Positions 32,563 through 37,962 of a stretch of DNA of 37,962 nt are shown one piece after another. Within the stretch, counting starts at the first letter, position 1. Every line of letters starts with the position of its first letter. The notes under the pieces were generated by a model, which saw only the letters and a list, made by a program, of their open reading frames with translations, did no database searches and was not told the DNA's origin. The DNA is taken from assembly GCA_910587295.1 (NCBI GenBank), contig CAJULP010000106.1, forward strand, positions 1 through 37,962, written 5' to 3'. A program made the position numbers and the translations under genes. The DNA is from an uncultured Lachnospiraceae bacterium. Lineage in GTDB: Bacteria; Bacillota; Clostridia; Lachnospirales; Lachnospiraceae.

Positions 32563-34359
32563 ATGAATAAGAAAATTTTGTGTGCAGTATTGTGTCTGTC
32601 CATGGCTTTTGGCAGCCTTGCAGGATGTGGACAGAAGAAAGAGACAGCGCCGGAAGCTTCCAATACCGGGGATTTAGAGTCTTCCGGTGAAGAAACATCA
32701 GGCGGGGAGACGCCGGCTCAGAGTACGTCGGAAAACAAGTACGAGGAGTTTTTGACGGTGGATGTCTTTGATTCCCACGCCAATTATCAGGGGATACAGC
32801 CGGGATGGTTTGGCGAGATCGTAAAACAGAAATTTAATATGGAACTAAACATCATCGCTCCTAACGTGGCGGGGGGAGGAGATACGTTATTCCAGACCCG
32901 CAGCGCGGCAGGGAACATTGGCGATATCATCTTAACGTCGGCTGCTGACGGCAGGCTGCAGGATATGGTCACCGCCGGCCTGATCCTGGATATGACAGAT
33001 TATATGCAGAATGCGAAAAACTTAAAAACCTATGATGCGGCTATCGACTATATATCCGGATCCCTTGCCAAAGAGCCGGGGAAATGGTGTATTCCTTCCG
33101 AGGTTTCCACAAGGGAAGCAACGGTGCCCTTAGGCGGTACGGAACCTAACTGCGGGGCGTTCCTTAGATGGGATCTTTATAAAGAGCTTGGATATCCGGA
33201 GATCAATACCATGGAAGATCTGCTGCCGATCATGCAGCAAATGCAGGAGCTTTGCCCGACAAGTGATTCCGGGAAGCCGGTCTATGCGTTTTCTTTGTTT
33301 GCTGACTGGGATGGAGATTTTATGGGAAATGCCGGAGGGCTCTTTTGTAACTACGGTTATAATATCATAGGCTGTGTGATGGACAAGGTAGACGGTTCCG
33401 AGGATCCGGTGGATATCCTTTCGGAAGGCTCCGATTATCTTAGGACTCTGCAGTTTTTAAATAAGGCAAACCAGATGGGGCTGTTAGACCCGGAATCCAC
33501 CACCCAGAATTATGATACATTGTATGCAAAGTATCAGGATGGCGCAGTGTTATATACCCTTTTCCCCTGGATCGGGGCGACTGCCTATAATACGGAGGAG
33601 CATACCTCCCAGGGAAAGGGATTTGCTATGGCGGAGATTAAGGATCAGAAGATCAGGAACTGGGGATGCTATTCTCTTGGAAACAGTGGGATCGTTGCCA
33701 TGGTAGGCAGCAAAGCAAAGGATCCTCAGAGAATGGTGGACTTTTTGGATTGGCTGTATTCACCGGAAGGCATTGCCTGCGGAAGAGACAGGTATTGCGG
33801 GCCGGAAAATGTGCTGTGGGAGATGAAGGATGGGGAACCTGTGCTGACAGAGCTTGGGGAAGAGGCTTTCTTTGGAGGCGATGCCACCATGCCGGAAGAA
33901 TACGGCGGCGGATCGTGGAAGGACGGCAGCAGCCAGCTTACTTATAAGATCGTTTCAGACGGCGAGGCTAACCCGGAAAACGGTGTGATCTATAATCCGC
34001 TTTTATGGGATTCCTACAATGAAAAGCTTACCAACCCGGTAATAAAGGATTGGCAGGAAAAAATGGGGGCCACTACCGCAATTGATTTCCTTGAGAAGAA
34101 TGATCAGATCATGACTTCACCGGGTATCTGGTTTGCCCCGGAAGCGGATTCGACGGAGATCGCAACACTTCGGACACAGTGCAGCAATATCATCAAAGAG
34201 TATTCATGGAAAGCGGTATTTGCAGGCAGCGACAGCGAATATGAAAGCCTGATCGCGGAAATGAAAGAGATTGTGACAGGGCTTGGATACGCTGACATCG
34301 TGGAAGTTGATATGGCAAAAACCATGGCGCAAAGAGAAGTTTGGGATTCGGCAAGATAA
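32563..34359 (+). CDS. Extracellular sugar-binding lipoprotein of the CUT1 transporter
   Basis: A 598-residue lipoprotein with lipobox LAGC (Cys22), a Ser/Glu/Thr-rich linker (about 27-60) and a large periplasmic-binding-type fold, the long form that pairs with LplB/LplC-like permeases. AAAGGAGG lies upstream of the ATG. Likely ligands are oligosaccharides; proximity to a GH42 gene suggests beta-galactosides, but that is inference. A perfect hairpin ends the operon 15 bases downstream. Confidence 0.93.
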   Translation: MNKKILCAVLCLSMAFGSLAGCGQKKETAPEASNTGDLESSGEETSGGETPAQSTSENKYEEFLTVDVFDSHANYQGIQPGWFGEIVKQKFNMELNIIAPNVAGGGDTLFQTRSAAGNIGDIILTSAADGRLQDMVTAGLILDMTDYMQNAKNLKTYDAAIDYISGSLAKEPGKWCIPSEVSTREATVPLGGTEPNCGAFLRWDLYKELGYPEINTMEDLLPIMQQMQELCPTSDSGKPVYAFSLFADWDGDFMGNAGGLFCNYGYNIIGCVMDKVDGSEDPVDILSEGSDYLRTLQFLNKANQMGLLDPESTTQNYDTLYAKYQDGAVLYTLFPWIGATAYNTEEHTSQGKGFAMAEIKDQKIRNWGCYSLGNSGIVAMVGSKAKDPQRMVDFLDWLYSPEGIACGRDRYCGPENVLWEMKDGEPVLTELGEEAFFGGDATMPEEYGGGSWKDGSSQLTYKIVSDGEANPENGVIYNPLLWDSYNEKLTNPVIKDWQEKMGATTAIDFLEKNDQIMTSPGIWFAPEADSTEIATLRTQCSNIIKEYSWKAVFAGSDSEYESLIAEMKEIVTGLGYADIVEVDMAKTMAQREVWDSAR

Positions 34360-34374
34360 TAAATGAGGTTACGA

Positions 34375-34405
34375 AACGGGCAGGGATTTCCCTGCCCGTT
34401 CTTTA
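34375..34405. terminator. Bidirectional terminator between the binding protein and kinase genes
   Basis: AACGGGCAGGG and CCCTGCCCGTT form an 11-base perfect stem with a four-base loop (34375-34400). A short T-run follows on the plus strand. The kinase stop codon lies just to the right, so it serves two convergent genes. Confidence 0.85.
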
Positions 34406-36180
34406 TAGGGCGTATGCGGGCAGGAGCAGCGTTACCAGAGTTCCGTTTTTGCTGGAAATGGAAATGCCATAATCCTGGCCGTAAAAAAGCTTGATGCGCT
34501 GGTTAATGTTGTGCAGGCCGATGCCGGAGGAAACAAAATTTCCCGGGTTTTCAATATTGGTCCTTAACTGCCTCAGCCGGCCTTCCGGGATGCCGGTACC
34601 GTTATCCTTGATATCAATTTTTAGGAAGCCGTCGGCAAAACGGCAGATATGGATTTGGATCTCCCCGTTTTCGTCTGTATTCTCCAGCCCGTGGATGACG
34701 GAATTTTCCACGATGGGCTGCAATATAAGGGGCAGGATCTGATAGTGCTCAGGGCAGAACCCCTCCTCTAAGGACAGGGTATAATTGATCCGGTCCCCAA
34801 ACCGTATTTTCTGGAAGGAAAGATAGTTTTCAATATAATCCAGCTCCTTGCTTAAGGGCACCGACATGGTCTCCGTGTTTTCCAGGACATACCGCATGGT
34901 GTTCCCCAAAAGGACGGTGGCCTCGGAGACATCCTCCGCACCCTGGGAGAGGGCCATCATCCGGATGGTCTCTAAGGCATTATAGATGAAGTGTGGGTTG
35001 ATCTGGCTGACAAGAAGCATCAGCTCCATTTGCTGTTGGCGGTTGCGTAAGTCCTGCTTCTTGATCTGAACCTCATACATCTGGGATTCCTGCCCTTTCA
35101 CATTGTCTATTAAGCTGCACAGGTCGGAAAAGGTGGAGGAGAGCTCGTCATCCCCCTGGATCGTCTTGATATAGTCGTAATTTCCGCTGGCGGCGTAGCC
35201 CATGGCATTTTTTAATGTTTTTACCCGGTTTGAAAATTGTCTTGAAAAATTATAAATGATTACGGAAGGCAAAAAAATAGCGGCTAACGTGATGGAAACA
35301 CACAAAGTGGCAATATGTCTCACATCGCTGAAAACAGTAAAGTCAAGGGAAGTTATATACATCCGCTCTTGGCTTTTGTAGGGATCAGGGTGGAAATATA
35401 GGACAGGGCGTTCCTGCCATTGTAGGAAATACGCTCCTGCCCCTGGAAATATTTTTTGGAATAGTCAATGGGAGCGGTCTCATATGTGCCCTGCAAGGCT
35501 CTGGTGGTGGAAAAAAAGATGGGATCCTTTTCCACGGAGAGGGAAGTAAAAAGTCGGTTGTTCTGTATGCGGTTTTTCAGGTAATTGTTATCCATCCGAA
35601 TGATCAGGATGGCGGGATATTCGGAACTGGAAAAGGGAAAGGAGCGGATCAGGGTCAATTCCGGGGATTGTTTCTTCTCATCAGACTCGTAGCTTTCCCA
35701 GTAGAGGCTGTTTGGCACACTGACAGCCGAGAACCAGGAAAGGATCTTTTCGGAATCAGAGCGCTTGATGAACCGCGTCTGCCCGATTGTGGTGTTTGCG
35801 GTGTAGACTTCCAGTGAGGAGACGGCGGTGTTGTTTTCCAATATTTTTTCAAATGCGCTATATTTCTGGCAGGCTTCCAGAGCTTCCCTAGGGGTTAGGT
35901 ATACTTCCTGTAAAATCAGTTTCAGCTCTGGGCTTCTTACGATATCTTCCGAGATATTGTAGAAGGTGAGGGTGGTGTCAAAAAGGATGGACCTTGCGCG
36001 CAGGTTATCGGATTCTAGCTGTTCGTAGGCCCTTTCGTAAAAGAGACGGACAGACTGGTAGGTGATAAAAGATCCCAAGGCCAGTATGGGGGCTGCCACC
36101 GCCAGCATAAACACCAGGTAAAGCTGTTTTTGGATTTTCAGGCTGCTGATAAAATGTAAATGCCTATGTTTTGGTTTCAT
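34403..36180 (-). pseudogene. YesM-type sensor histidine kinase with one frameshift
   Basis: One gene in two frames, about 592 residues if repaired. The N-terminal piece (36180 to about 35375) has a membrane helix (about 22-44) and an extracytoplasmic sensor. The C-terminal piece has a second membrane helix, a HAMP-like linker, QINPHFIYNALETIRMMAL with the phospho-acceptor His, IVENSVIHGLE (N box), DNGTGIPEG and GIGLHNINQRI. The shift is at ACAAAAGCC (about 35370): one more A restores TKSQERMYITSL. The start ATG at 36180 overlaps the response regulator end by 17 bases. It would sense a sugar or wall signal and phosphorylate the adjacent regulator. It could be decay, phase variation or an error in a homopolymer. 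Confidence 0.88.
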
Positions 36181-37741
36181 GGTTATCCCGGACCTTCCTT
36201 CTGTATTCGGCAGGGGTTTCCCCCATATATTTCCTGAATTTGATATGCAGGTAATCAGCACTGGTATAGCCTACCTTCTTTGCAATCTCGTAAACCTTAA
36301 GGTTTCCCTGGGCAAGAAGCCTTTTTGCGTTTTCAATGCGGACCATATCTAAATAGGTGTTAAAGCTGTGGCCGGTTTTTTGCTTAAATATTTTCCCCAA
36401 ATAGGAACTATTGTACCCGAACAGAAGGGCAATAAACTCCAGCCGCAGGTTTTCCATATAATTGTGGTCAATGTAATTGATGATGTCCTCCACGATGCTT
36501 TCCCGAGAATAGCTGCCGGTGCACCGCATGATCATTTCAAACTGTTCCCCCATAAACTGGGTGACCTCAAATAAATAGCTTTTGTTCTGGATGAAATCCA
36601 TTACCCAACTATTGGCAGGGAAAGGGATCTCCACATCGGAATAAATCCGGCAGACGGTCTCCTTGATTTTCAGGTACAGGTCTGTGAGGAAATAGCGCAC
36701 ATCGCTGGCATTGCAGATGGCGGCAGCCAATTCTTTCTGGAGCTTGTCAAGCAGGACCATAAGCCCCTGCCTGTTATAGCCGTGGATACAATTGATGATA
36801 TTGTTAAATACTTCATCCAGGAAAGCATCGTCTAAATAGAAATTGTGGATCTGTTCGTCTCCTTCTTCTTTGTATCCCATAATATGCTGATTTTTAGCGC
36901 AAAAAAACCGCCTGGAAAAAAGATACGAAGCGTCTTCGTAAGACACATGGACATCCGAAAGAAAACAGACCGGACGTCCAAAAGTAACAAATGCAAGGCT
37001 TAAGGAGGGCACGATAGCACAGTGTGAATTAAGTCTGTCATTGTGCAGACGGACAAAATCTGAAAATTTCTGGGAGATAGCTTTCCCTTTTAACAAGATC
37101 ACCTGTGCGTTATCTAAAGTAAGGTGTTCAAAATAGCGGCAGCCATTGTTGTTGACTTGAAGAAGTTTTTCAAAAGGGTATAATGGGGTGGGCTGTTTTG
37201 ACTGGTATTCGCTGTAAAAGACCACCTGATAAATCAGCGCGTTGGAGGAATCCTTTTCCAGTAAGCCTGGGAACGATGCTCCGGAAGGCTTAAAGAGAAG
37301 ATCGCGCAAAGCCATTTCTCTGACATGTCTGATGTATTGCTGTTCTATATTTTTCTTTTTTGTCTCCTCATCCAGTTCCTTATGTAGTGATTGGAGGATC
37401 TGCTCCAGCTCATTTTTATTGATCGGTTTGGTCAGATAGAATTTTACGCCAAGCTCAATTGCCTGCTGGGCATAATTAAAGTCAGAATAACCGCTGATAA
37501 TGATCACTTTGCCGGTAAAACCCGCAGCTCTTGCCTTGGCGATCAGATCCAGGCCTGATATTTGGGGCATACGGATATCTAAAAGCACTATGTCCGGGTT
37601 TTCGTTGCATAAAAAAGTAAGGGCAGCTTCCCCGTTTTTGGCTTCCCCGGCAATTTGAAATCCCAATTCCTCCCATTTTACAATGCGCTTTAAGCCATTT
37701 CGTATAATGGCTTCATCATCTGCAATAAGTATGCGGTACAT
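36164..37741 (-). CDS. YesN-type response regulator with AraC DNA-binding domain
   Basis: A 525-residue regulator. The receiver domain (about 1-120) has Asp8-Asp9, phospho-acceptor Asp55 in VLLDIRMP, Ser83 and Lys105 (YLTKP). A coiled linker and a large middle region of about 270 residues follow. The last about 100 residues hold two AraC helix-turn-helix motifs (LRLEFIALLFGYNSSYLGKI and VYEIAKKVGYTSADYLHIKF). GGGGGAT precedes the start. It overlaps the kinase gene by 17 bases, forming one unit. It likely controls the adjacent CUT1 operon and GH42 gene in response to sugar. Confidence 0.93.
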   Translation of the reverse strand: MYRILIADDEAIIRNGLKRIVKWEELGFQIAGEAKNGEAALTFLCNENPDIVLLDIRMPQISGLDLIAKARAAGFTGKVIIISGYSDFNYAQQAIELGVKFYLTKPINKNELEQILQSLHKELDEETKKKNIEQQYIRHVREMALRDLLFKPSGASFPGLLEKDSSNALIYQVVFYSEYQSKQPTPLYPFEKLLQVNNNGCRYFEHLTLDNAQVILLKGKAISQKFSDFVRLHNDRLNSHCAIVPSLSLAFVTFGRPVCFLSDVHVSYEDASYLFSRRFFCAKNQHIMGYKEEGDEQIHNFYLDDAFLDEVFNNIINCIHGYNRQGLMVLLDKLQKELAAAICNASDVRYFLTDLYLKIKETVCRIYSDVEIPFPANSWVMDFIQNKSYLFEVTQFMGEQFEMIMRCTGSYSRESIVEDIINYIDHNYMENLRLEFIALLFGYNSSYLGKIFKQKTGHSFNTYLDMVRIENAKRLLAQGNLKVYEIAKKVGYTSADYLHIKFRKYMGETPAEYRRKVRDNHETKT

Positions 37742-37789
37742 TGTCTGTGATCCCCCTGATATTTTTAGTGTAGCAGTTTTAAGAATAGC

Positions 37790-37798
37790 ATTATACCA
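37790..37798 (-). promoter_or_regulatory. Extended -10 promoter of the regulator/kinase unit
   Basis: On the minus strand TGGTATAAT fits an extended -10 element (TGnTATAAT), about 50 bases upstream of the start at 37741. No good -35 is seen. Confidence 0.5.
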
Positions 37799-37840
37799 TG
37801 AAAATTATACTTACTTGAGAGTAAAAGTTCTATCATAAAA

Positions 37841-37922
37841 AATAACTCTTCCACATGGATTTATGGTATCTTTAAGTTACCACACTTAAGAAAGATACAA
37901 ACACCACGGAAAGAGTTATGTC
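37841..37922. repeat. Nested inverted repeats at the window edge
   Basis: Outer arms ATAACTCTTCC and GGAAAGAGTTAT enclose GTATCTTT/AAAGATAC and AAGT/ACTT, which can form one long interrupted hairpin. GGAAAGAG then precedes an ATG at 37918 (an open frame to the window end), and GTTTACCATA is repeated 20 bases apart at 37931 and 37951. It resembles the end or leader of a mobile element but cannot be named. Confidence 0.4.
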
Positions 37923-37962
37923 ATGTGTGAGTTTACCATACTTTCCAGTGGTTTACCATACG

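Noticed and set aside
34403..36261. Separate sensor and kinase proteins in place of one broken kinase
   Set aside because: The two frames meet within about ten bases at an A-run, together match a single YesM-type protein, and the downstream part has no ribosome site.

Overview
The window looks like chromosome of a spore-forming, gut-type Firmicute, most likely a Lachnospiraceae relative (Blautia / mediterraneibacter-like). The reasons are A/G-rich Shine-Dalgarno sites, a spore cortex-lytic enzyme gene, a CIRCE-controlled htpG, CUT1 sugar uptake with a YesM/YesN-type two-component system, a GH42 gene and a large secreted M60 mucinase-type protein. This is inference from gene content only; there is no rRNA or tRNA in the window. 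Every gap between genes is shorter than 300 bases.

Layout. 1-2864: two ABC-2 type exporter permeases and a nitroreductase. 3100-3522 (minus): a small heptad-repeat coiled-coil protein. 3745-6777: a secreted, membrane-tethered glucosaminidase with a long Pro/Thr linker. 6909-14079: a tightly packed run of a PHP phosphoesterase, sbcD, sbcC, an FAD oxidoreductase and a parvulin-type lipoprotein. 14133-16352: CIRCE operator and htpG.

16420-21371: the centre of interest. A spore cortex-lytic enzyme gene (sleC) is split inside its catalytic domain by a 3,683-base element carrying a DUF5722 secreted protein, a 59-residue protein and a large serine recombinase. The two sleC pieces rejoin exactly in frame (422 residues) if the DNA between the shared GGTA at 17108-17111 and 20791-20794 is removed. 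This is the architecture of a skin-like, sporulation-excised intervening element, with sleC rather than sigK as the interrupted gene.

21472-28429: a strong sigma-A promoter, a 27-codon leader ORF, a 1,824-residue M60 peptidase with a dockerin but no membrane anchor, and a membrane-anchored partner with a cohesin-like domain. This could be a two-gene surface complex aimed at mucin or host glycans.

28392-37741: a carbohydrate-utilisation locus. It has a GH42 beta-galactosidase gene broken by two frameshifts, a 48-codon remnant of a histidine kinase, an intact CUT1 transporter (two permeases and a binding lipoprotein, no ATPase), a histidine kinase broken by one frameshift, and its AraC-type response regulator. 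The last 120 bases hold nested inverted repeats and a possible truncated ORF.
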